From: Glandiceps talaboti | Taxonomy: Eukaryota; Hemichordata; Enteropneusta; Spengelidae | Length of the DNA: 64,000 bases | Direction: 5' to 3' | Assembly: GCF_964340395.1 (NCBI RefSeq) | Contig: NC_135564.1 | Coordinates: forward strand, 23,414,887 to 23,478,886 | Part shown: positions 45,175 to 56,900 of the stretch, piece after piece | Numbering within the stretch: the first letter of the stretch is position 1 | How the letters are laid out: every line of letters starts with the position of its first letter | Position numbers and translations under genes: made by a program | The notes under the pieces: model-generated | What the model was told of the DNA's origin: nothing | Seen by the model: only the letters and a program-made list of their open reading frames with translations | Databases searched by the model: none

Positions 45175-47193
45175 AATTTGATGGTGGATTATTACAATTC
45201 AATATGACTTTTATGGTGGATTATTACAATTCAATATGACTTTTATGGTGGATTATTACAATTCAATATGACTTTTTATGGTGGATTATTACAATTCAAT
45301 ATGAATTTTATGGTGGATTATTACAATTCAATATGACTTTTATGGTGGATTATTACAATTCAATATGACTTTTATGGTGGATTATTACAATTCAATATGA
45401 CTTTTATGGTGGATTATTACAATTCAATATGACTTATGGTGGATTATTACAATTCAATATGACTTTTATGGTGGATTATTACAATTCAATATGACTTTTA
45501 TGCTGGATTATTACAATTCAATATGAATTTTATGGTGGATTATTACAATTCAATATGACTTATGGTGGATTATTACAATTCAATATGACTTATGGTGGAT
45601 TATTACAATTCAATATGACTTTTATGGTGGATTATTACAATTCAATATGACTTTTATGGTGGATTATTACAATTCAATATGACTTTTATGGTGGATTATT
45701 ACAATTCAATATGACTTTTATGGTGGATTATTACAATTCAATATGACTTTTATGGTGGATTATTACAATTCAATATGAATTTTATGGTGGATTATTACAA
45801 TTCAATATGACTTTTATGGTGGATTATTACAATTCAATATGACTTTTATGGTGGATTATTACAATTCAATATGACTTTTATGGTGGATTATTACAATTCA
45901 ATATGAATTTTATGGTGGATTATTACAATTCAATATGAATTTTATGGTGGATTATTACAATTCAATATGACTTTATGGTGGATTATTACAATTCAATATG
46001 ACTTATGGTGGATTATTACAATTCAATATGACTTTTATGGTGGATTATTACAATTCAATATGACTTTTTATGGTGGATTATTACAATTCAATATGACTTT
46101 TATGGTGGATTATTACAATTCAATATGACTTTTTATGGTGGATTATTACAATTCAATATGACTTTTATGGTGGATTATTACAATTCAATATGACTTTTAT
46201 GGTGGATTATTACAATTCAATATGACTTTTATGGTGGATTATTACAATTCAATATGACTTTTATGGTGGATTATTACAATTCAATATGACTTTTATGGTG
46301 GATTATTACAATTCAATATGTCAATTCAATATGACTTTTATGGTGGATTATTACAATTCAATATGACTTTTATGGTGGATTATTACAATTCAATATGACT
46401 TTTATGGTGGATTATTACAATTCAATATGAATTTTATGGTGGATTATTACAATTCAATATGAATTTTATGGTGGATTATTACAATTCAATATGACTTTAT
46501 GGTGGATTATTACAATTCAATATGACTTTTATGGTGGATTATTACAATTCAATATGACTTTTATGGTGGATTATTACAATTCAATATGACTTTTATGGTG
46601 GATTATTACAATTCAATATGACTTTTTATGGTGGATTATTACAATTCAATATGACTTTTATGGTGGATTATTACAATTCAATATGACTTTTATGGTGGAT
46701 TATTACAATTCAATATGACTTTTATGGTGGATTATTACAATTCAATATGACTTTTATGGTGGATTATTACAATTCAATATGACTTATGGTGGATTATTAC
46801 AATTCAATATGACTTTTATGGTGGATTATTACAATTCAATATGACTTTTATGCTGGATTATTACAATTCAATATGAATTTTATGGTGGATTATTACAATT
46901 CAATATGACTTATGGTGGATTATTACAATTCAATATGACTTATGGTGGATTATTACAATTCAATATGACTTTTATGGTGGATTATTACAATTCAATATGA
47001 CTTTTATGGTGGATTATTACAATTCAATATGACTTTTATGGTGGATTATTACAATTCAATATGACTTTTATGGTGGATTATTACAATTCAATATGAATTT
47101 TATGGTGGATTATTACAATTCAATATGACTTTTATGGTGGATTATTACAATTCAATATGACTTTTATGGTGGATTATTACAATTCAATATGAC
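45175..47193. repeat. 32-bp minisatellite, about 63 copies
   Basis: Unit ATGGTGGATTATTACAATTC then AATATGACTTTT (32 bp). Length subtypes have ACTTATGG (29 bp), ACTTTATGG (30), ACTTTTTATGG (33) or AATTTTATGG (32). The order of subtypes in the first 0.7 kb recurs in the last 0.7 kb with an offset near 1350 bp: the only two TGCTGG variants are at 45501 and 46851. A partial unit (TCAATATGTCAATTCAATATG) marks an internal junction near 46315. Confidence 0.97.
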
Positions 47194-47454
47194 TTTTTTT
47201 TCTATTCCAAAATTTAAACAATACATTTTGACGTATCACCTTGATTCAGAATTAAGAAACGTAATAGCAGTCTTGTCTAAAAACAACAGTTACTCTGGGG
47301 CTCATTCATTTTAATTTGAATAATGTTTGCAGTAAGTGAAATTGAAGAAGGCCTCAATTAAATACTTTGAACTAAACAAACAAACAATAAAATAGTTACT
47401 AAGATACAAGCAAATCAACGTAATGTCAAGGAATGAAACAGAGTTTCCTTGTGC
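47194..47454. other. Spacer between two arrays
   Basis: AT-rich DNA with no recognisable feature. Confidence 0.4.
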
Positions 47455-50400
47455 TGTAGGAGAGGAGACTGTATAGATACCATAGGAATTTGAACAGAGA
47501 GGGGACTGTATAGATACCATAGGAGTTTGAACAGAGAGGAGACTGTATAGATACCATAGGAATTTGAACAGAGAGGGGACTGTATAGATACCATAGGAGT
47601 TTGAACAGAGAGGAGACTGTATAGATACTGTGGGAGTTTGAACAGAGAGGAGACTGTATAGATACCATAGGAGTTTGAACAGAGAGGAGACCGTAGAGAT
47701 ACTGTGGGAGTTTGAACAGAGAGGAGACTGTATAGATACCATAGGAGTTTGAACAGAGAGGAGACTGTATAGATACTGTAGGAGTTTGAACAGAGAGGAG
47801 ACTGTATAGATACTGTAGGAGTTTGAACAGAGAGGAGACTGTATAGATACTGTAGGAGTTTGAACAGAGAGGAGACTGTATAGATACCATAGGGGTTTGA
47901 ACAGAGAGGAGACTGTATAGATACCATAGGAATTTGAACAGAGAGGAGACTGTATAGATACCATAGGAGTTTGAACAGAGAGGAGACTGTATAGATACTG
48001 TGGGAGTTTGAACAGAGAGGAGACTGTATAGATACCATAGGAGTTTGAACAGAGAGGAGACTGTATAGATACCATAGGAGTTTGAACAGAGAGGAGACTG
48101 TATAGATACCATAGGAGTTTGAACAGAGAGGAGACTGTATAGATACTGTGGGAGTTTGAACAGAGAGGAGACTGTATAGATACCCATAGGAGTTTGAACA
48201 GAGAGGAGACTGTATAGATACCATAGGAGTTTGAACAGAGAGGAGACTGTATAGATACCATAGGAGTTTGAACAGAGAGGAGACTGTATAGATACTGTGG
48301 GAGTTTGAACAGAGAGGAGACTGTATAGATACTGTAGAAGTTTGAACAGAGAGGAGACTGCATAGATACTGTAGGAGTTTGAACAGAGAGGAGACTGTAT
48401 AGATACTGTAGAAGTTTGAACAGAGAGGAGACTGTATAGATACAGTAGGAGTTTGAACAGAGAGGAGACTGTATAGATACTGTAGAAGTTTGAACAGAGA
48501 GGAGACTGCATAGATACTGTGGGAGTTTGAACAGAGAGGAGACTGTATAGATACCATAGGAGTTTGAACAGAGAGGAGACTGTATAGATACAGTAGGAGT
48601 TTGAACAGAGAGGAGACTGTATAGATACTGTAGGAGTTTGAACAGAGAGGAGACTGTATAGATACCATAGGAATTTGAACAGAGAGGAGACTGTATAGAT
48701 ACAGTAGGAGTTTGAACAGAGAGGAGACTGCATAGATACTGTAGGAGTTTGAACAGAGAGGAGACTGTATAGATACAGTAGGAGTTTGAACAGAGAGGAG
48801 ATTGCATAGATACTGTAGGAGTTTGAACAGAGAGGGGTCACAGTGTATAGATACCATAGGAGTTTGAACAGAGAGGAGACTGCATAGATACTGTAGGAGT
48901 TTGAACAGAGAGGAGACTGTATAGATACTGTAGGAGTTTGAACAGAGAGGAGACTGTATAGATACCATAGGAATTTGAACAGAGAGGAGACTGTATAGAT
49001 ACCATAGGAGTTTGAACAGAGAGGAGACTGTATAGATACCATAGGAGTTTGAACAGAGAGGAGACTGTATAGATACAGTAGGAGTTTGAACAGAGAGGAG
49101 ACTGTATAGATACCATAGGAGTTTGAACAGAGAGGAGACTGTATAGATACAGTAGGAGTTTGAACAGAGAGGAGACTGTATAGATACCATAGGAGTTTGA
49201 ACAGAGAGGAGACTGTATAGATACTGTAGGAGTTTGAACAGAGAGGAGATTGCATAGATACTGTAGGAGTTTGAACAGAGAGGAGACTGTATAGATACAG
49301 TAGGAGTTTGAACAGAGAGGAGACTGTATAGATACTGTAGGAGTTTGAACAGAGAGGAGATTGCATAGATACTGTAGGAGTTTGAACAGAGAGGGGTCAC
49401 AGTGTATAGATACCATAGGAGTTTGAACAGAGAGGATACTGCATAGATACTGTAGGAGTTTGAACAGAGAGGAGACTGTATAGATACTGTAGGAGTTTGA
49501 ACAGAGAGGAGACTGTATAGATACCATAGGAATTTGAACAGAGAGGGGACTGTATAGATACCATAGGAGTTTGAACAGAGAGGAGACTGCATAGATACTG
49601 TAGGAGTTTGAACAGAGAGGGGTCACAGTGTATAGATACCATAGGAGTTTGAACAGAGAGGAGACTGCATAGATACTGTAGGAGTTTGAACAGAGAGGAG
49701 ACTGTATAGATACCATAGGAATTTGAACAGAGAGGAGACTGTATAGATACCATAGGAGTTTGAACAGAGAGGAGACTGTATAGATACTGTGGGAGTTTGA
49801 ACAGAGAGGAGACTGTATAGATACCATAGGAGTTTGAACAGAGAGGAGACTGTATAGATACTGTGGGAGTTTGAACAGAGTGGAGACTGTATAGATACTG
49901 TGGGAGTTTGAACAGAGAGGAGACTGTATAGATACCACAGGAGTTTGAACAGAGAGGAGACTGTAGTGTATAGATACCATAGGAGTTTGAACAGAGAGGA
50001 GACTGTATAGATACCATAGGAGTTTGAACAGAGAGGAGACTGCATAGATACTGTAGGAGTTTGAACAGAGAGGAGACTGTATAGATACCATAGGAGTTTG
50101 AACAGAGCGGAGACTGTATAGATACTGTAGGAGTTTGAACAGAGAGGAGACTGTATAGATACTGTAGGAGTTTGAACAGAGAGGAGACTGCATAGATACT
50201 GTAGGAGTTTGAACAGAGAGGAGACTGCATAGATACTGTAGGAGTTTGAACAGAGAGGAGACTGTATAGATACTGTAGGAGTTTGAACAGAGAGGAGACT
50301 GCATAGATACTGTAGGAGTTTGAACAGAGAGGAGACTGTATAGATACTGTAGGAGTTTGAACAGAGAGGAGACTGCATAGATACTGTAGGAGTTTGAACA

Positions 50401-50712
50401 GAGAGGAGACTGCATAGATACTGTAGGAGTTTGAACAGAGAGGAGACTGTATAGATAGAGTTTGAACAGAGAGGAGACTGAGACTGTATAGATATAGTAG
50501 GAGTTTGAACAGAGAGGAGACTGTATAGATACCGTAGGAGTTTGAACAGAGAGGAGGCTCGTGTATAGATACCATAGGAGTTTGAACAGAGAGGGGTCAC
50601 AGTGTATATATACCATAGGAGTTTGAACAGAGAGGAGACTGTATAGATACTGTAGGAGTTTGAACAGAGCGGAGACTGTATAGATACCGAAGGAGTTTGA
50701 ACAGAGAACATA
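47455..50712. repeat. 37-bp minisatellite, about 88 copies
   Basis: Unit TGAACAGAGAGGAGACTGTA then TAGATACCATAGGAGTT (37 bp). Subtypes have CTGTAGG, CTGTGGG, CAGTAGG, GGGGACTG, CTGCATAG or a GGGGTCACAGTG form (48835, 49393, 49619 and 50594). The unit lacks stops on the minus strand in all three frames, and 37 is not a multiple of three. A 37-residue pseudo-peptide (SPLCSNSYGIYTVSSLFKLL and so on) therefore cycles through frames for over 700 codons. Not a gene. The right edge (50455-50700) carries diverged units. Confidence 0.97.
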
Positions 50713-51400
50713 TTGTACTGCCATTGGAATGAGAAGGCAAAGAGAGTGAATAAGGACTTATTTATGGCTTCTTAACTCCACTGAAATCTGACTCATAGCA
50801 CAATACATGAATGGTCTGAGATAGGAGACAGATATGTCCCTTGAGACTTGTCAAATCAAGTTACTGATAATAGAATTAAATCTATATAACTACTTTATTC
50901 CTAATGTTAATCACTGCTATAACTACTTGACAAAGTGCAAACATTCCAAATTATAAGTTGTTGTATTTGGGTAAAACTTTTGATATCTAATCTTGTTAGC
51001 GATAGGTCCTTTTACTATTAAAGTTTGTATTTTGACTATTAGAGAAAAATGCTTTGAAAGATCTGTGTAAAATGACTTCTTAATTACATCAAACTCAATT
51101 TCTAATACTGTGGAAATGTTCAGGTAGTTTTCTTCAAAATCGTTATTTAGAATTGAATGCTCTTGGGACAATTGCAATTTCTATATTTGACTAAATTTCT
51201 GGAAGCAAATTCAAGAAATAGATAAAATAATATAGTATAACATAGCTCAATCTTTTTGAAGTCTTCTTTCATTAAGAAATTAAATATGAAATTAAATTGC
51301 TGTTGTTTTTTCTGTTTGGACTATTTAAAGAAAAAAAATGAATACTAATAAAAATATTAAATACATATATACAAATGCCAAGTATTTTGTCTAGACTGTT
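50713..51400. other. AT-rich spacer, nothing recognised
   Basis: Unique-looking DNA. An 84-codon minus-strand frame (51177-50923) has no domain that I recognise. Confidence 0.4.
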
Positions 51401-51670
51401 AGGCCATCTACAGGATTACGTGTAATTCCTGCAATGGTTCCTACATTTTAGAAAGTGGAAGACAACTAAAAACCAGGATAGAACACAAATCTCTAAGGGG
51501 AAAAGACCATGAAATCAGCAGAGGTAGAACATTCATGGACCCTGGGGGACACCACATAGATATTGATGGGTACCATCTAATGCATAAAGAGACTAGGGAT
51601 CTACACAGGAAGTGGCAGGAGGCAATCTATATACCCAAAAGGAGAAGTCTATAAAGGACCAAGATGGGGT
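51401..51670 (+). pseudogene. Penelope-like element GIY-YIG endonuclease relic
   Basis: The plus strand reads AIYRITCNSCNGSYILESGR, QLKTRIEHKSLRGKDHEISR, then HHIDIDGYHLMHKETRDLHR and KWQEAIYIPKRRSL before a stop. The Y-R-I...C..C...YI.E.GR.L..R..EH order and the later R..EAI.I segment are typical of the C-terminal GIY-YIG nuclease of Penelope-like retroelements. The YIG turn is YIL here, and RT is absent upstream, so this is a degraded, 5'-truncated copy. Confidence 0.65.
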
Positions 51671-51699
51671 TACAGCTGTGTACGACCGAAATTTGTAAT

Positions 51700-52410
51700 A
51701 ATTGCCAGCATTTGTAATAAATTGTAATAAAAATTGTCATAACAAACTATCCCAGATAGGGTGGATTCTAACCAAACAGACCCTGCCAGTTTTCTAGTAA
51801 ATTACAAACATATATTTCACCAAAACATGACATTTTTAAGCCTAATTTATGTTTCCATGGAAACAGCTATCTAGTTTTAAATAATTTGTGTTACAATGGA
51901 CATCACACTCATAAATGCCATAAACAAAGGAATGTTTTCCTATTTGTTCAGACAGACCCTATCTATTTTCTAGTAAATTACAAACATATATTTTACCAAA
52001 ACATAAGCCTAATTTATGTTTCCATGGAATCAGTTCTCCCATATTAGATATGTGTTACAAGGGGTAACACTGACTCATATGTAAAGATTAGAATTTATTT
52101 TACAATTTTTTCACGTTTTATAGCAAAATTGGCAAAAAATCCACATAATATGGTGACTTTGGTTACCATGGGAACAGTTTTTCATAAAAAGGACCATTTT
52201 TTTAAACTCAGCATAACAAACTTTTCCATGTAGGGTAGGCAGTATGCAAATAAACCTGATTATTATTAAATTTAAAATAATATTTGTCAGATGCATATTT
52301 ATGTTTCCATTTAAACAGCTATCCTATTTTAGACAATTTGTCTTACAACAGAGAGCACCGACACATACATGCCAAAAACAAAGAATTTTTTTAACGAAAT
52401 TTTATTTTTA
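51700..52410. repeat. Family H repeat with about 170-190 bp direct units
   Basis: Repeated blocks with TTTTCTAGTAAATTACAAACATATAT, CCTAATTTATGTTTCCATGG and CATAACAAAC...ATGTAGGGT words occur two to three times here. They reappear at 53030-53200 beyond the family C insertion, which shows that C was inserted into this repeat. Non-coding. Confidence 0.5.
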
Positions 52411-53026
52411 GTCCCCGCCGGACGAAGTCCGGGACGTTGACTTATGGATTGCGTTCCATCCATCTGTCTGTCTGTGCGTCTGTCCGTCCGTTCGTCCAGA
52501 GCCGTTTCTTGGAGATGCCTGGACCGATTTTTTTCAAACTTGGTACAGGGGCAACATACAATGGCATACATATGCATGTCAATTTGTTTCATGATACGAT
52601 CCAATATGGCTGCCTACCAGCCATTTTGTTTGCAAATTTTCCCTGTCTAAAGCCATAACTCAGACATGCTTGAACAGTTCTCATTCAAAGTTGGTATTAG
52701 CACAGTGTTCTATGACATACATGTGCATATTCATTGTTGTCATGATACGATCCAATATGGCCACCTAGCAGCCATTTTGTTTGCAAATTTTCCATCTCCA
52801 AAGCCATAACTCAGACATGCTTGAACAGATTTCATGCAAAGTTGGTATTAGGACAGTGTTCTATGACATACATGTGCATATCCATTTTCGTCATGATACG
52901 ATCCAATATGGCTACCTGACAGCCATTTTGTTTGCGAATTTTCCATGTCCAAAGCCATCACTCAGACATGCTTGAACAGGACAACATAAACCGCCAGTTC
53001 CTTAAAACCCAATCATAGCGGGGACT
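52411..53026 (+). mobile_element. Family C element, compact copy with inverted ends
   Basis: Left end AGTCCCCGCCGGACGAAGTC (with an internal CCGGAC/GTCCGG hairpin) and right end GCGGGGACT (53018-53026) form a 9-bp terminal inverted repeat. A CTGT/CCGT run (52462-52497) is followed by GAGCCGTTTCTTGGAGATGC and GGACCGATTTTTTTCAAACT. Then come three units of about 120-140 bp, each with CATGATACGATCCAATATGG, CAGCCATTTTGTTTGC and TCAGACATGCTTGAACAG. No coding capacity. Same module order as families A and B. Confidence 0.75.
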
Positions 53027-53214
53027 ATGTCATTCTCAATGACTTGTTTGTCATTTTTATGTCAAATTTTAGAAAACTGCATATTATGGTGATTTTTGTT
53101 ACCATGGCAATGGATGTTGATAAAATGACCCATTTTCAAACTCAGCATAACAAACTACCTCATGTAGGGTGATCAATATGCAAATATACTCAATTGTTAT
53201 TAAAATTAATTTTA
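53027..53214. repeat. Family H repeat, continued
   Basis: TGGTGATTTTTGTTACCATGG and AACTCAGCATAACAAACTAC match the segments at 52150 and 52205, so the family H sequence continues on this side of the family C insertion. Confidence 0.5.
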
Positions 53215-53218
53215 TTTA

Positions 53219-53292
<74 letters not shown>
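53215..53292. repeat. (TTA)n microsatellite
   Basis: About 24 near-perfect TTA/ATT units. Confidence 0.97.
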
Positions 53293-53295
<3 letters not shown>

Positions 53296-53469
53296 ATATT
53301 ATTTGATTATAATAGAAATAGGATTTTGTTTTGTGCATAAGAGATAGAGGTAATATTTTGTACATGAGGGATAGCCTGAAGTAACATTTTGTAGATCAAG
53401 GACAGAGGTTAGATGTTGTGGATGGGAGGTAGAGGTACACAATTTTTTATTTGTTTGGTCTATTTAAAA

Positions 53470-53835
53470 TGGGGTCCTGGAAGGAGACATGATGGGCGAA
53501 TGGTTAGAATGACTTGGAATCTGCAGGCTGCAGGTTCAAGCCCCATCGCTGCCATTTGTTTCTGAATGGGTAAAGTCCTTGGGTAAGATTTAAACCACGA
53601 CTGTGCCTCAGTCAACCCAGCTGTATAATTGGGGACCTGGTAGGATAGAAGTTGCAATGTGAATGCTTTTATCCTATGCGCTTATAAAGGCTGCAATGGA
53701 TTGTATGCTCCCAAGGGAGTTGAGGAAGTATGAAGGGCCGTTGTGCCGATATAAATCCATGCCATGGATAATAATTGTAAAGTGCTTTGAGCCCAAAGTG
53801 GGAAAGCAGTGTATAAAACCCAACATTATTATCAA
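53470..53835 (+). mobile_element. tRNA-derived SINE with LINE-like 3' tail
   Basis: The head has an A-box-like TGATGGGCGAATGGTTAGA (53490-53508) and a B-box-like GGTTCAAGCCC (53533-53543), spaced as in a tRNA gene but without a foldable acceptor stem. A central body follows, with TGTGCCTCAGTCAACCCAGC and TTGGGGACCTGGTAGGATAG. The tail GTAAAGTGCTTTGAGCCCAA, AGTGGGAAAGCAGTGTATAA ends in ACATTATTAT. That tail type (AAAG(T/C)GCTTTGAG...GGGAAA..GC..TATAAA plus ATT units) is shared by many aquatic-animal SINEs with L2-like LINEs. Pol III would transcribe it. The open frames crossing it are incidental. Confidence 0.75.
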
Positions 53836-53994
53836 GGAACCAAATAATAAAGTCACAACTAGTTCAGAATTTACTCCAGCTAATTCGCTGGTTAAACTTT
53901 TTCATATTGGTGATTATGTATATTGTGATGTGGGCTGAGCTTTGGCCACACACCCCAACCAGACTATTAGCCAGTGGTCCCCCCTCCCCCCAGG
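53836..53994. other. Spacer before the terminal array
   Basis: No feature recognised. It ends in CCCCCCTCCCCCCAGG just before the array. Confidence 0.4.
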
Positions 53995-56900
53995 TACATT
54001 GTATATAGATAACATTTTGTAGATGAGAGGTAAAGGTAACTCTTTGTAGATGAGGGGTAACGGTAACAGTTTGTAGATGAGAGGTAATGGTAACAGTTTG
54101 TAGATGAGAGGTATACAGGTAACAGTTTGTAGATGAGGAGTATACAGGTAACAGTTTGTAGATGAGAGGTAACGGTAACAGTTTGTAGATGAGGAGTATA
54201 CAGGTAACTGTTTGTAGATGAGGAGTATACAGGTAACAGTTTGTAGATGAGAGGTAACGGTAACAGTTTGTAGATGAGGAGTATACAGGTAACTGTTTGT
54301 AGATGAGGAGTATACAGGTAACAGTTTGTAGATGAGAGGTAACGGTAACAGTTTGTAGATGAGAGGTATAAAGGTAACAGTTTGTAGATGAGGGGTATAC
54401 AGTTAACAGTTTGTAGATGAGAGGTACACAGGTAACAGTTTGTAGATGAGAGGTATACAGGTAACAGTTTGTAGATGAGAGGTATACAGGTAACAGTTTG
54501 TAGATGAGAGGTAACGGTAACTGTTTGTAGATGAGGGGTAACGGTAACATTTTGTAGATGAGAGGTAAAGGTAACTGTTTGTAGATGAGGGTTAACAGTA
54601 ACAGTTTGTAGATGAGGGGTAACAGTAACAGTTTGTAGATGAGAGGTAATGGTAACAGTTTGTAGATGAGGGGTAACAGTAACAGTTTGTAGATGAGAGG
54701 TAATGGTAACAGTTTGTAGATGAGAGGTATACAGGTAACAGTTTGTAGATGAGAGGTAACAGTAACAGTTTGTAGATGAGAGGTAATGGTAACAGTTTGT
54801 AGATGAGGGGTAACAGTAACAGTTTGTAGATGAGAGGTAATGGTAACAGTTTGTAGATGAGAGGTATACAGGTAATAGTTTGTAGATGAGAGGTATACAG
54901 GTAACAGTTTGTAGATGAGAGGTATACAGGTAACAGTTTGTAGATGAGAGGTATACAGGTAACAGTTTGTAGATGAGAGGTAACGGTAACTGTTTGTAGA
55001 TGAGGGGTAACGGTAACATTTTGTAGATGAGAGGTAAAGGTAACTGTTTGTAGATGAGGGTTAACGGTAACAGTTTGTAGATGAGGGGTAACAGTAACAG
55101 TTTGTAGATGAGAGGTAATGGTAACAGTTTGTAGATGAGGGGTAACAGTAACAGTTTGTAGATGAGAGGTAATGGTAACAGTTTGTAGATGAGAGGTATA
55201 CAGGTAACAGTTTGTAGATGAGAGGTAACAGTAACAGTTTGTAGATGAGAGGTAATGGTAACAGTTTGTAGATGAGGGGTAACAGTAACAGTTTGTAGAT
55301 GAGAGGTAATGGTAACAGTTTGTAGATGAGAGGTATACAGGTAATAGTTTGTAGATGAGAGGTATACAGGTAACAGTTTGTAGATGAGAGGTATACAGGT
55401 AACAGTTTGTAGATGAGAGGTATACAGGTAACAGTTTGTAGATGAGAGGTAACGGTAACTGTTTGTAGACGAGGGGTAACGGTAACATTTTGTAGATGAG
55501 AGGTAAAGGTAACTGTTTGTAGATGAGGGTTAACGGTAACAGTTTGTAGATGAGGGGTAACAGTAACAGTTTGTAGATGAGAGGTAATGGTAACAGTTTG
55601 TAGATGAGAGGTAATGGTAACAGTTTGTAGATGAGGGGTATACAGGTAACAGTTTGTAGATGAGAGGTAACAGTAACAGTTTGTAGATGAGAGGTAATGG
55701 TAACAGTTTGTAGATGAGGGGTAACAGTAACAGTTTGTAGATGAGAGGTAATGGTAACAGTTTGTAGATGAGAGGTATACAGGTAATAGTTTGTAGATGA
55801 GAGGTATACAGGTAACAGTTTGTAGATGAGAGGTATACAGGTAACAGTTTGTAGATGAGAGGTATACAGGTAACAGTTTGTAGATGAGAGGTAACAGTAA
55901 CAGTTTGTAGATGAGAGGTATACAGGTAACAGTTTGTAGATGAGAGGTATACAGGTAACAGTTTGTAGATGAGAGGTATACAGGTAACAGTTTGTAGATG
56001 AGAGGTATACAGGTAACAGTTTGTAGATGAGAGGTAACAGTAACAGTTTGTAGATGAGAGGTAACGGGAACAGTTTGTAGATGAGGAGTATACAGGTAAC
56101 AGTTTGTAGATGAGAGGTATACAGGTAACAGTTTGTAGACAAGGGGTATACAGGTAACAGTTTGTAGAAGACAGGTAACATTAACAGTTTGTAGATTACA
56201 GGTAACAGTAACAGTTTGTAGATGAGAGGTATAAAGGTAACAGTTTGTAGATGAGAGGTATACAGGTAACAGTTTGTAGATGAGAGGTATACAGGTAATA
56301 GTTTGTAGATGAGAGGTATACAGGTAACAGTTTGTAGATGAGAGGTATAAAGGTAACAGTTTGTAGATGAGAGGTATACAGGTAACAGTTTGTAGATGAG
56401 AGGTATACAGGTAACAGTTTGTAGATGAGAGGTATACAGGTAACAGTTTGTAGATGAGAGGTATACAGGTAAAAGTTTGTACATGACAGGTAACGGTAAC
56501 AGTTTGTAGATGAGAGGTATACAGGTAACAGTTTGTACATGACAGGTAACGGTAACAGTTTGTAGAACAGAGGTAACGGTAAAAGTTTGTAGATGAGAGG
56601 TATACAGGTAACAGTTTGTAGATGAGAGGTATACAGTTAACAGTTTGTAGATGACAGGTAATGGTAACAGTTTGTAGATGAGAGGTAACGGTAACAGTTT
56701 GTAGATGAGAGGTAATGGTAACAGTTTGTAGATGAGAGGTAATGGTAACAGTTTGTAGATGAGAGGTAATGGTAACAGTTTGTAGATGAGGGGTAACAGT
56801 AACAGTTTGTAGATGAGAGGTAATGGTAACAGTTTGTAGATGAGAGGTATACAGGTAACAGTTTGTAGATGAGAGGTATACAGGTAACAGTTTGTAGATG

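Noticed and set aside
47311-50724. Minus-strand frames of 362-725 codons with SPLCSNSYGIYTVSSLFKLL repeats
   Set aside because: Five overlapping frames encode the same repeat peptide from a stop-free 37-bp unit, which is an array artefact and not a gene.
53490-53545. A possible tRNA gene
   Set aside because: A- and B-box-like words are present, but a foldable acceptor and anticodon stem is not. The sequence continues into a SINE body and tail.
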